From Nocardiopsis sp. FR4 (GTDB lineage Bacteria; Actinomycetota; Actinomycetes; Streptosporangiales; Streptosporangiaceae): 62,752 nucleotides of DNA. Made by a program: the position numbers and the translations under genes. Shown here in pieces: positions 1 to 7,043 of the stretch. Where the stretch lies: NCBI RefSeq assembly GCF_009830945.1, contig NZ_VWVV01000037.1:1-62752 (forward strand), in the 5' to 3' direction. A model generated the notes under the pieces. It did no database searches. It saw nothing but the letters and a program-made list of their open reading frames with translations, and was not told where the DNA came from. How positions within the stretch are numbered: position 1 is the stretch's first letter; every line of letters begins with the position of its first letter.

Positions 1-2025
1 GCGGGCGCCGGTCCGCGTCCCGGCGCCGGTGGCGGCGGCGGCCGTCCGGGCGGCTTCGGTGGCCGTCCCGGCGGCGGTGGCCGCGGTCGCGGCGGCGGGA
101 CGGCCGGTGCGTTCGGTCGCCCCGGCGGTCGTCCGGGCCGTGCGCGCAAGTCCAAGAAGCAGCGGCGCCAGGAGTTCAACGACCTCCAGGCCCCGTCCTT
201 CGGCGGCGTCAAGATCCCGAGCGGCAACGGTCAGACCATCCGTCTGTCCCGCGGCGCCTCGCTGTCGGACTTCGGCGACAAGATCGACGTCAACCCGGCG
301 TCGCTGGTCCAGGTCATGATGCACCTGGGCGAGATGGTCACCGCGACCCAGTCCCTGCCGGACGAGACCCTGATGCTGCTGGGCGAGGAGCTCAGCTACC
401 GCATCGAGGTCGTCAGCCCGGAGGACGAGGACCGCGAGCTGCTGGAGTCCTTCTCCATCGAGTTCGGCGAGGACGAGGGCACCGACGAGGACCTGCGTCC
501 GCGTCCGCCGGTGGTCACCGTCATGGGTCACGTCGACCACGGTAAGACCCGACTGCTGGACACCATCCGCAAGACCAACGTCGTGGGCGGCGAGGCCGGC
601 GGTATCACCCAGCACATCGGTGCCTACCAGGTCGCCACCGAGGTGGACGGCGAGGAGCGCAAGCTCACCTTCATCGACACCCCGGGTCACGAGGCGTTCA
701 CCGCCATGCGTGCCCGCGGTGCGAAGGTCACCGACATCGCGGTGCTGGTCGTGGCGGCCGACGACGGCGTCAAGCCGCAGACGGCCGAGGCCATCGACCA
801 CGCCAAGGCGGCCGACGTGCCGATCGTGGTCGCGGTCAACAAGATCGACGTCGAGGGCGCCGACCCGCAGCGGGTCCGCGCGCAGCTCACCGAGTACGGC
901 CTGGTGGCCGAGGAGTACGGCGGCGACGTCCAGTTCGTGGACATCTCCGCGCTCAAGGGCACCAACATCGACGCCCTGCTCGAGTCGATCGTGCTGACCT
1001 CCGACGCCGCGCTCGATCTCCAGGCCAACCCGGAGATGGACGCGCAGGGTCTGGCCATCGAGGCCTACCTGGACCGCGGTCGCGGTTCCATGGCCACGGT
1101 GCTGGTCCAGCGCGGCACGCTCAACGTCGGCGACTCGATCGTGTGCGGTGACGCCTTCGGCCGCGTTCGCGCCATGCTCGACGAGCACGGCCAGAACGTG
1201 CAGAGCGCCGAGCCGTCCCGTCCGGTGCAGGTGCTGGGTCTGACCAACGTTCCCAGCGCCGGTGACAGCTTCCTGGTCGTCAAGGACGACCGGGTGGCGC
1301 GGCAGATCGCGCAGCAGCGCGAGGCGCGCGAGCGCTTCGCCCAGCAGGCGCGCTCGGCCCGCCGGGTCACCCTCGACAACTGGCAGAACGCTCTCAAGGA
1401 GGGCGAGCGCTCCGAGCTGCTCCTCCTCATCAAGGGCGACATGTCCGGTTCCGTCGAGGCGCTGGAGGAGTCCCTGCTCAAGATCGACGCCGGCGGCGAC
1501 GAGGTGAGCATCCGGGTCATCGGCCGGGGTGTCGGTGCGATCACGCAGAACGACATCAACCTGGCGGCGTCCGCTGACGCGATCATCGTCGGCTTCAACG
1601 TTCGGCCCGAGGGCAAGAACAGCGAGCTGGCCGACCGCATGGGCGTCGACATCCGGTACTACTCGGTGATCTACCAGGCCATCGACGAGGTCGAGGCCGC
1701 GGTCAAGGGTCTGCTCAAGCCGGTCTACGAAGAGGTCCAGCTGGGCAGCGCCGAGATCCGCGAGGTCTTCAAGGTGCCGAAGATCGGCAACATCGCCGGT
1801 TCGATCGTCCGCAACGGCCTGATCCGCCGTAACGCCAAGGCACGGCTCATCCGCGAAGGGGTTGTCATCTCCGAGAACCTCACCGTGGAGTCGCTGCGCC
1901 GGTTCAAGGACGACGCGACCGAGGTCCGCGAGGGCTTCGAGTGCGGTATTGGTGTCGGCTACAACGACCTGCGCGTCGGGGACGTCATCGAGACCTACGA
2001 GATGCAGGAGAAGCCCCGCGACTGA
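1..2025 (+). CDS. infB: Translation initiation factor IF-2 (5' end outside window)
   Basis: The frame is open from base 1, so the start lies upstream; 674 residues are visible. IF-2 is the GTPase that brings initiator fMet-tRNA to the 30S subunit and promotes subunit joining. About 45 residues of Gly/Arg-rich low complexity come first, then a conserved IF2 core. The G domain shows GHVDHGKT at visible residues 176-183, followed by DTPG and NKID, and the later beta-barrel domains run without a break to the stop. It heads a translation and ribosome-maturation group (DUF503 protein, rbfA, truB). A perfect hairpin begins 20 bases after the stop, so the downstream genes may be partly uncoupled. Identification is secure. 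Confidence 0.98.
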   Translation, partial: AGAGPRPGAGGGGGRPGGFGGRPGGGGRGRGGGTAGAFGRPGGRPGRARKSKKQRRQEFNDLQAPSFGGVKIPSGNGQTIRLSRGASLSDFGDKIDVNPASLVQVMMHLGEMVTATQSLPDETLMLLGEELSYRIEVVSPEDEDRELLESFSIEFGEDEGTDEDLRPRPPVVTVMGHVDHGKTRLLDTIRKTNVVGGEAGGITQHIGAYQVATEVDGEERKLTFIDTPGHEAFTAMRARGAKVTDIAVLVVAADDGVKPQTAEAIDHAKAADVPIVVAVNKIDVEGADPQRVRAQLTEYGLVAEEYGGDVQFVDISALKGTNIDALLESIVLTSDAALDLQANPEMDAQGLAIEAYLDRGRGSMATVLVQRGTLNVGDSIVCGDAFGRVRAMLDEHGQNVQSAEPSRPVQVLGLTNVPSAGDSFLVVKDDRVARQIAQQREARERFAQQARSARRVTLDNWQNALKEGERSELLLLIKGDMSGSVEALEESLLKIDAGGDEVSIRVIGRGVGAITQNDINLAASADAIIVGFNVRPEGKNSELADRMGVDIRYYSVIYQAIDEVEAAVKGLLKPVYEEVQLGSAEIREVFKVPKIGNIAGSIVRNGLIRRNAKARLIREGVVISENLTVESLRRFKDDATEVREGFECGIGVGYNDLRVGDVIETYEMQEKPRD

Positions 2026-2045
2026 TCCCCGCGGAGCCTGACCCG

Positions 2046-2077
2046 ACGGGGCCCCGGCCGCACGGCCGGGGCCCCGT
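2046..2077 (+). terminator. Strong hairpin after infB
   Basis: Two perfect 15-base arms (2046-2060 and 2063-2077) are separated by two bases; in RNA the innermost pair would open to give a 4-base loop. The tail GTTTGG is only weakly U-rich. It could be a terminator, an attenuator or an RNA-stability element between infB and the DUF503 gene. Confidence 0.6.
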
Positions 2078-2149
2078 GTTTGGCCCCGAGCGCGGGGCCG
2101 TCCCCGGGCCGGGGGACGCCGCACAACTCCACACACCACAGGTGATCAC

Positions 2150-2446
2150 TTGTACGTTGGGGCGCTGACCCTGGACGTCCTTCTCGGTGACGTCCACTCG
2201 CTCAAGCAGAAGCGTTCGCTGGTGCGGCCGGTCGTCGCCGAGCTGCGCCGCAAGTTCGCCGTCTCGGTCTCCGAGGTCGGCGAGCACGACCTGTACCGCC
2301 GGGCCAAGATCGGCGTCGCGGTGGTGGCTCCCACGGCCGCGCACGCCCGGGAGCTCATGGACAGCTGTGAACGCCTGGTGGCGGGCCGTCCCGAACTGGA
2401 GCTGCTCTCCGCCAGGCAGCGGCTCTTCAACGAAGAGGAAGACTGA
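2150..2446 (+). CDS. DUF503 (YlxP-like) protein
   Basis: A 98-residue protein of the DUF503/YlxP family, found next to infB and rbfA in many Gram-positive genomes. Its role is not established, though the location suggests ribosome biogenesis or RNA binding. The start is a TTG at 2150, chosen because the family begins with this short beta-strand (MYVGALTLDV) and no ATG or GTG lies in frame nearby. The small domain has an SLKQKRS element and ends in an acidic tail. It stops two bases before the rbfA start, which implies co-translation. The family assignment is firm and the function unknown. Confidence 0.9.
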   Translation: MYVGALTLDVLLGDVHSLKQKRSLVRPVVAELRRKFAVSVSEVGEHDLYRRAKIGVAVVAPTAAHARELMDSCERLVAGRPELELLSARQRLFNEEED

Positions 2447-2448
2447 CG

Positions 2449-2892
2449 ATGGTTGACGCCGCACGCGCGCGCAAGATCGCCGACCGTATCCAGCGCATCG
2501 TCGCCGAGATGCTGGACCGGCGGATCAAGGACCCGCGCCTGGGATTCGTCACCGTGACCGACGCGCGCATCACCGCCGACCTGCGGGACGCCACGGTGTA
2601 CTACACGGTGTTCGGCGGCGAGGACGACAAGGCCGCCTCCGCCGCCGCCCTGGAGAGCGCCAAGGGCGTGATCCGCAGCGAGGTGGGGCGCCAGACCGGC
2701 ATCCGGCACACCCCGAGCCTGACCTTCGTCATCGACGAGGTGCAGGAGAACGCCCAGCACATCGAGGAACTCCTCCTCAAGGCGCGCCAGTCCGACGAGG
2801 AGCTGGCCCAGCGGGCCAGCGGAGCCAAGCCCGCGGGCGAGGCCGACCCGTACCGGACTCCGCGCGAGGACGAGGACGAGGACGACGAGTAG
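2449..2892 (+). CDS. rbfA: Ribosome-binding factor A
   Basis: RbfA is a KH-fold protein that binds the immature 30S subunit and helps 16S rRNA 5'-end processing and cold adaptation. The 147-residue product has the typical start (ARKIADRIQRIVAEML), the RIKDPRLGFVTVT segment near residues 25-37 and the ATVYYTVFG strand. The last ~25 residues are a highly acidic extension (repeated Glu/Asp) typical of actinobacterial versions. It follows the DUF503 stop by two bases and lies upstream of truB, the usual arrangement. Confidence 0.96.
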   Translation: MVDAARARKIADRIQRIVAEMLDRRIKDPRLGFVTVTDARITADLRDATVYYTVFGGEDDKAASAAALESAKGVIRSEVGRQTGIRHTPSLTFVIDEVQENAQHIEELLLKARQSDEELAQRASGAKPAGEADPYRTPREDEDEDDE

Positions 2893-3007
2893 CACCGGCT
2901 GACCCGCCGGTGAACGGCACCCGTGCCGGTGAGCGACACTCCGGCGAGTAACACCCCGGCGGCGGCGCCGACCCGCGCCGCCGCCCCGCAATTCCCCGAG
3001 GAGCCCC

Positions 3008-3895
3008 ATGGCCGAGAGCGGCGTCGTGGTCGTCGACAAGCCCGCCGACTGGACCTCGCACGACGTGGTCGCCAAGACGCGCGGACTGGCGCGCACCCGC
3101 AGGGTGGGCCACGCGGGCACGCTGGACCCGATGGCCACCGGCGTGCTGGTGCTGGGCATCGAGAAGGGCACCAAGCTGCTCGGCCACCTGACCCTGACGG
3201 AGAAGGCCTACGAGGCCACCATCCGGCTGGGACTGGCCACCACCACCGACGACGCCGAGGGCGAGCCCGGCACGCGGGCGGACGCCTCCGGCGTGTCGGA
3301 GGAGGCCGTGCGCGCGGCCGCCGCACGGCTGACCGGGCCGCTCCAGCAGGTTCCGCCGCAGGTCAGCGCGATCAAGGTGGACGGCAGGCGCGCCTACAAG
3401 TCCGCGCGCGAGGGCAAGGAGGTGGCCCTGAAGGCCCGCACGGTCACCGTCGCGGAGTTCACCGTCACCGACGTGCGCCGGGTCGCCGACGCGGACGGGG
3501 AGTTCGTGGACGTGGACGCCTCCGTCACCTGCTCCAGCGGCACCTACATCCGCTCGCTGGCCCGGGACATGGGCGCAGACCTGGGCGTTGGCGGTCACCT
3601 GACCGCGCTGCGGCGCACCCGGGTGGGCCCCTACGACCTGGCCCAGGCGCGCACACTGGACGAGCTGGCCCGGGAGTTCACCCAGGTCCCGCTGGCCGAT
3701 GCGGTCGCGGCGGCCTTCCCCGTCCGCGTCCTCAGCGAGGGGGAGACCCGCCGGATCCGGCACGGCAACCGGATCGACCCCGACGGCTCGGGAGACGGCC
3801 CGGTCGGCCTGTTCGCCCAGGACGGGCGCGTGATCGCGCTGGGGGAGAACCGGAGGGACCACATGAAGCCCGTGGTGGTCTTCGAACCCGCCTGA
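3008..3895 (+). CDS. truB: tRNA pseudouridine(55) synthase
   Basis: TruB converts U55 of the tRNA T-loop to pseudouridine. The 295-residue protein carries the catalytic motif HAGTLDPMATGVL with the nucleophilic Asp at residue 40, and the later CSSGTYIRSLARD motif near residue 178. The ATG at 3008 follows a GAGG element and matches the family start (ESGVVVVDKPADWTSHD). It is the last plus-strand gene of the infB group and is closed by a 24-bp hairpin shared with the convergent hydrolase gene. Confidence 0.97.
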   Translation: MAESGVVVVDKPADWTSHDVVAKTRGLARTRRVGHAGTLDPMATGVLVLGIEKGTKLLGHLTLTEKAYEATIRLGLATTTDDAEGEPGTRADASGVSEEAVRAAAARLTGPLQQVPPQVSAIKVDGRRAYKSAREGKEVALKARTVTVAEFTVTDVRRVADADGEFVDVDASVTCSSGTYIRSLARDMGADLGVGGHLTALRRTRVGPYDLAQARTLDELAREFTQVPLADAVAAAFPVRVLSEGETRRIRHGNRIDPDGSGDGPVGLFAQDGRVIALGENRRDHMKPVVVFEPA

Positions 3896-3904
3896 GGTCC
3901 GGCC

Positions 3905-3955
3905 GGTCCGTCTGCTCGCCCGGGCCCCGCCGGGGCCCGGGCGAGCAGACGGACC
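3905..3955. terminator. 24-bp perfect hairpin between convergent genes
   Basis: Arms 3905-3928 and 3932-3955 are perfectly complementary over 24 bases with a 3-base gap (the RNA loop would be larger). It sits between the stops of truB (3895, plus) and the hydrolase (3968, minus), so it can terminate transcription from both sides. There is no U-tract, as is common in actinomycetes. Confidence 0.8.
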
Positions 3956-3967
3956 GGGAGTCGGGGC

Positions 3968-4816
3968 TCAGAGGTCCGCCAGGAACTCCGCGAGGGCGGC
4001 GGTCAGCTCCCCGGGCCGCTCCACCGAGGGCAGGTGCCCGGTGTCGGGCAGCTCCAGCAGGCGCGCGCCGGGCACGCCCTTGGCGTACAGGTCCGCGACC
4101 TCCTGGATCTGGGGGATCTCCGACAGGCCCTTGACCACCAGGGTCGGGGCGGTGATCCGTTCCAGGCGCCCCTTGGCGGGCGGGTCGGGCCAGAGGGTGG
4201 AGCAGACCGGGCCCGACCAGCGCCGGGCGAACAGCTCGCGCAGCATCAGCAGGCTCAGGTCCCACGCCTCGGTGGGCACGTCCTCGGGCACACGCCCCGG
4301 CCCCAGCACCATGAACCGGGCCTGGGCCTCGGCCATCGCCGCGACGTCCCCGGGGTCGGGGTCCGCGTGACCCGCCCGGTACACCTCCAGGCGCTCGTGG
4401 GGGACGGCGCCCAGCACCATCTTCCGGGCCTCGCGGGTGAACACCTCCGGCCACTCGTGTCCCGACAGGCCCGGGCAGACCAGGGCCAGGCCCGTGACCC
4501 TCTCCGGGGCGGCGAGGGCCGCGTCGGCGCAGTAGGCGCCCCCGTAGGAGGCCCCGACCAGGGCCGCCCGGTCGATGCCGAGCGCGTCCATGAGGGCGAG
4601 CAGGTCCTCGTGGTGGGTGACGGGTCCCTCGTGGTCGGCCGAGCCGCCGTGGCCCCGCCAGTCGTAGCGGACCACCCGGTGCGCCCTCGCGAGGTGGGAG
4701 AACTGGTGGTCCCACATGCGGCGGTCGGCCAGTCCGGCGTGGACGAACACCACGGCGGGGCCGGAGCCGTCCTCGTCGTAGGCAAGGCGGGTGGTGCCCG
4801 TGTCGATCATCGCCAT
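3968..4816 (-). CDS. Alpha/beta hydrolase
   Basis: A 282-residue alpha/beta-fold hydrolase of unknown substrate. It has an HAG oxyanion segment near residue 27, the YDWRGHGGS strand-loop, the nucleophile elbow GASYGG (Ser) near residue 98, and a late DTGHLPSVE segment holding the catalytic His. The start is placed at the ATG at 4816 (MAMIDTGTTRLAYDEDG), where family similarity begins; the frame stays open upstream but that part is not conserved. It converges on truB. Nothing nearby suggests a substrate; haloperoxidase-like or lactonase-type esterases are possible. Confidence 0.85.
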   Translation of the reverse strand: MAMIDTGTTRLAYDEDGSGPAVVFVHAGLADRRMWDHQFSHLARAHRVVRYDWRGHGGSADHEGPVTHHEDLLALMDALGIDRAALVGASYGGAYCADAALAAPERVTGLALVCPGLSGHEWPEVFTREARKMVLGAVPHERLEVYRAGHADPDPGDVAAMAEAQARFMVLGPGRVPEDVPTEAWDLSLLMLRELFARRWSGPVCSTLWPDPPAKGRLERITAPTLVVKGLSEIPQIQEVADLYAKGVPGARLLELPDTGHLPSVERPGELTAALAEFLADL

Positions 4817-5238
4817 CCGGGCACGGTAACCGCTGTCCGGGCCCGTGCCAACCCGGATCCGCCCAGGGCAGAGGGGAAGGTCCGGCGTGAATCCTGCCCG
4901 GGAGATCGCGCTGTTGGCTGGAAGCCAGCGCCATGTTGGCACTTTGCGCTGGCTGAGGTCGGAAACAACCCGTCCAAGCTCGCCGGCGAGGCCGAGAGGA
5001 CACACGAAGCGATCACCATCACCCGCAACGGCAGGCCCAGCGCCGCGGTGACCTCCGTGGACACCACTACACCGGCGGACGCTGACTCCGGAAGGCGTGG
5101 TGTGTGGCGGCGGCGTGGCCCGGGCCACACGCCCGGCGTGTCGGGGGCGGTGGCGGACATGGCACCCTTGGTGTCGGACGACCCCGCCGCCAGGGGGCGG
5201 GGCGGAATCACGACGAGCGACGAGCAGGGGAGCCGGAC
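4817..5238. other. 422-base intergenic region between the hydrolase and ribF
   Basis: This stretch holds the 5' side of the minus-strand hydrolase gene, an inverted repeat (4924-4931 with 4946-4953), the Phd/YefM antitoxin relic listed separately and the Shine-Dalgarno site of ribF (AGGGGAG at 5226-5232). I see no other gene. Confidence 0.6.
4946..5066 (+). pseudogene. Relic of a Phd/YefM-type antitoxin
   Basis: One plus-strand frame reads LAEVGNNPSKLAGEAERTHE followed by AITITRNGRPSAAVTSVD. This matches the core of Phd/YefM antitoxins, where a helix is followed by E-x-THE-x-(V/I)-TITRNG-(R/K)-P-x-A-V-x-S. No start codon lies in frame just upstream (the nearby ATG at 4933 is in another frame). 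The frame runs on after the conserved block into unrelated sequence without the family's stop, and no toxin gene follows. It is a decayed antitoxin N-terminus lying in front of ribF. Similarity is judged by eye only. Confidence 0.6.
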
Positions 5239-6195
5239 GTGCGGCGATGGGACGGGCTGGAGGGTGTTCCCTCGGGGTGGGGGCGCTCCGTGGTGGCGGT
5301 CGGCGTCTTCGACGGGGTGCACCGGGGCCACCAGGCCATCCTGGAGACCGCCGCCGGACACGGCCGCGAACTCGGGCTGCCGGTGGTCGTGGTGACCTTC
5401 GACCCCCATCCGGAGTCGGTGCTGCGCGGCACCGCCCCGCCGGTGCTCACCCCCCTGGACCGCAGGGTGGAGCTGCTCGGTGCGCACGGCGCCGAGGCGG
5501 TGTGCGTCCTGCCCTTCACCAAGGACCTGTCCGCCCTGACCCCCGAGGAGTTCGTCCGGCGGGTCCTCGTCGAGCGCCTGCACGCCTCGGCCGTGGTGGT
5601 GGGTGAGGACTTCCGCTTCGGGCACCGGGCCGCGGGCGACGTCGCCGCCCTGCTCGGGCTGGGCGCCGAGTACGGCTTCACCGCCGACGGGGTCGCGCTG
5701 GTGGCCGACGGCGACACCATCACCTCCACCCGCGTGCGCGGGCTGCTCGCCGGAGGGGCCGTGGCCCAGGCCGCCGAGCTGCTCGGCCGGCCCCACCGGG
5801 TGGAGGGCGAGGTCGTGCACGGTGCCGCGCGCGGGCGCGAGCTGCTGGGCTTTCCCACCGCCAACATGGACCTGCCGCCCGACACCGCCGTCCCCGGGGA
5901 CGGCGTCTACGCGGGCTGGCTCAACCGCGCCGTCCCGCTCGCCGGGAGCGAGTCGCGCTGGCCCGCGGCGATCTCGGTGGGCACCAACCCCACGTTCGAC
6001 GGAGCCGAGCGCACCGTGGAGGCCTACGCCCTGGACCGCGACGACCTGGACCTGTACGGGCTGCGCATGTCGGTGGACTTCACCACGCGCATCCGGGGCC
6101 AGGAGCGCTTCGAGAGCATCGACGAGCTCATCGTCGCCATGCGCCGCGACGTGGACCGCTGCCGGGAGGTCCTGGGCGCTGGCGGAGGCTCCTGA
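5239..6195 (+). CDS. ribF: Bifunctional riboflavin kinase / FAD synthetase
   Basis: RibF phosphorylates riboflavin to FMN and adenylylates FMN to FAD. The 318-residue product has the nucleotidyl-transferase motif GVFDGVHRGH at residues 22-31 and FDPHPE near residue 55 in the FAD-synthetase half, and GFPTAN in the C-terminal kinase half. The GTG at 5239 is chosen because it follows a good Shine-Dalgarno (5226-5232) and matches the family start (RRWDGLEGVPSGWG); the frame is open further upstream without conservation. It precedes rpsO and pnp, as in many actinobacteria. I did not recognise an FMN riboswitch upstream. Confidence 0.97.
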   Translation: MRRWDGLEGVPSGWGRSVVAVGVFDGVHRGHQAILETAAGHGRELGLPVVVVTFDPHPESVLRGTAPPVLTPLDRRVELLGAHGAEAVCVLPFTKDLSALTPEEFVRRVLVERLHASAVVVGEDFRFGHRAAGDVAALLGLGAEYGFTADGVALVADGDTITSTRVRGLLAGGAVAQAAELLGRPHRVEGEVVHGAARGRELLGFPTANMDLPPDTAVPGDGVYAGWLNRAVPLAGSESRWPAAISVGTNPTFDGAERTVEAYALDRDDLDLYGLRMSVDFTTRIRGQERFESIDELIVAMRRDVDRCREVLGAGGGS

Positions 6196-6447
6196 GCGGC
6201 GGGTGGCGCCCCCGTGTGCGTTGTGTGCCCGCCACCTGCCGTTTGCGGTAGGGTGGAGACGTCCACGTGTGCCCCACGGCCGCTCGCGCCCCGCGCGAGC
6301 CGCCCCGGGAGCGCGGTGCCCGCCCCGTCGGGGTCGGGCCGCGCACAGCACACCCGACGGTGACTGTTCGTACGCGCGGTCACCGCGTCTGAACCCGGCC
6401 GCGTGCCGGGCCGGTCCCGCGTACCGCATACCCAGAGAAGGAGCGTC

Positions 6448-6717
6448 GTGTCGATCGACACCGCCACCAAAGAGAAGATCATCGCCGAGTACGCCACCGG
6501 CGAGGGTGACACCGGTTCCCCCGAGGTCCAGGTCGCGCTGCTCACGCACCGCATCATCGAGCTGACCGAGCACCTCAAGGACCACAAGCACGACCACCAC
6601 AGCCGTCGCGGCCTGCTGCTGATGGTCGGCCGTCGCCGCCGCCTGCTCAAGTACATCGCCAAGCAGGACATCACCCGCTACCGCTCGTTGATCGAGCGCC
6701 TGGGTCTGCGCCGCTAG
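6448..6717 (+). CDS. rpsO: 30S ribosomal protein S15
   Basis: S15 is a primary 16S rRNA-binding protein of the 30S platform. The 89-residue sequence is canonical: DTGSPEVQVALLTHRI near residues 22-37, the LKDHKHDHHSRRGLL loop and the RYRSLIERLGLRR end. The start is a GTG at 6448 behind AAGGAG at 6438-6443. The 252-base upstream spacer contains a TAGGGT box at 6249-6254 that could be a -10 element, but I found no convincing -35. A terminator follows directly. Confidence 0.98.
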   Translation: MSIDTATKEKIIAEYATGEGDTGSPEVQVALLTHRIIELTEHLKDHKHDHHSRRGLLLMVGRRRRLLKYIAKQDITRYRSLIERLGLRR

Positions 6718-6724
6718 GTTGTCG

Positions 6725-6750
6725 GCGGGAGTGGCTTCGGCCGCTCCCGC
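6725..6750 (+). terminator. Intrinsic terminator after rpsO
   Basis: An 11-bp GC-rich stem (6725-6735 with 6740-6750, one G-U pair) is closed by a TTCG tetraloop and followed by TTTGTT. This is one of the few classical U-tailed terminators in the window. It starts 8 bases after the rpsO stop, so pnp may be transcribed from its own promoter or by read-through. Confidence 0.85.
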
Positions 6751-7043
6751 TTTGTTAGTAGGGTGTGACACGACGGGGATCACGGACCCCTGTCCGTCCC
6801 TAGTTCCACAATTTCACACAGAACCACCACAGAACCACCCGCGCCTCTCCCCGGCCGCAGAGTCGGGGCCGGTCCTCGGTAGTGGCCCCCGGACATCCCC
6901 GCCAGGGAGTGCCGTGGGCTTCGATCGATGACCGGCCGTCATCAACTCCGGGGCACGGACGCGGGAAGACGAAACACGAACGCGCCGAGGGCAGCAGCCT
7001 GCCCGGCGCGACGAACGCGAACACGTGTAGTAGGAGGTCGCCC
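6751..7043 (+). other. pnp leader region
   Basis: This non-coding stretch contains a 6-bp hairpin (6782-6787 with 6792-6797), an 11-base tandem duplication (CACAGAACCAC twice, 6817-6838) and the strong pnp Shine-Dalgarno TAGGAGG (7031-7037). In E. coli the rpsO-pnp spacer forms an RNase III-processed structure that autoregulates pnp; whether this leader does so is unknown. I see no gene in it. Confidence 0.45.

Noticed and set aside
4817..5238. FMN riboswitch upstream of ribF
   Set aside because: I could not find the conserved RFN helices or the usual AGGGxA / GATTCC elements in order; only the antitoxin relic and a Shine-Dalgarno are seen.
6719..6931. Small plus-strand frame after rpsO
   Set aside because: It covers the rpsO terminator and the pnp leader and has no recognisable features.
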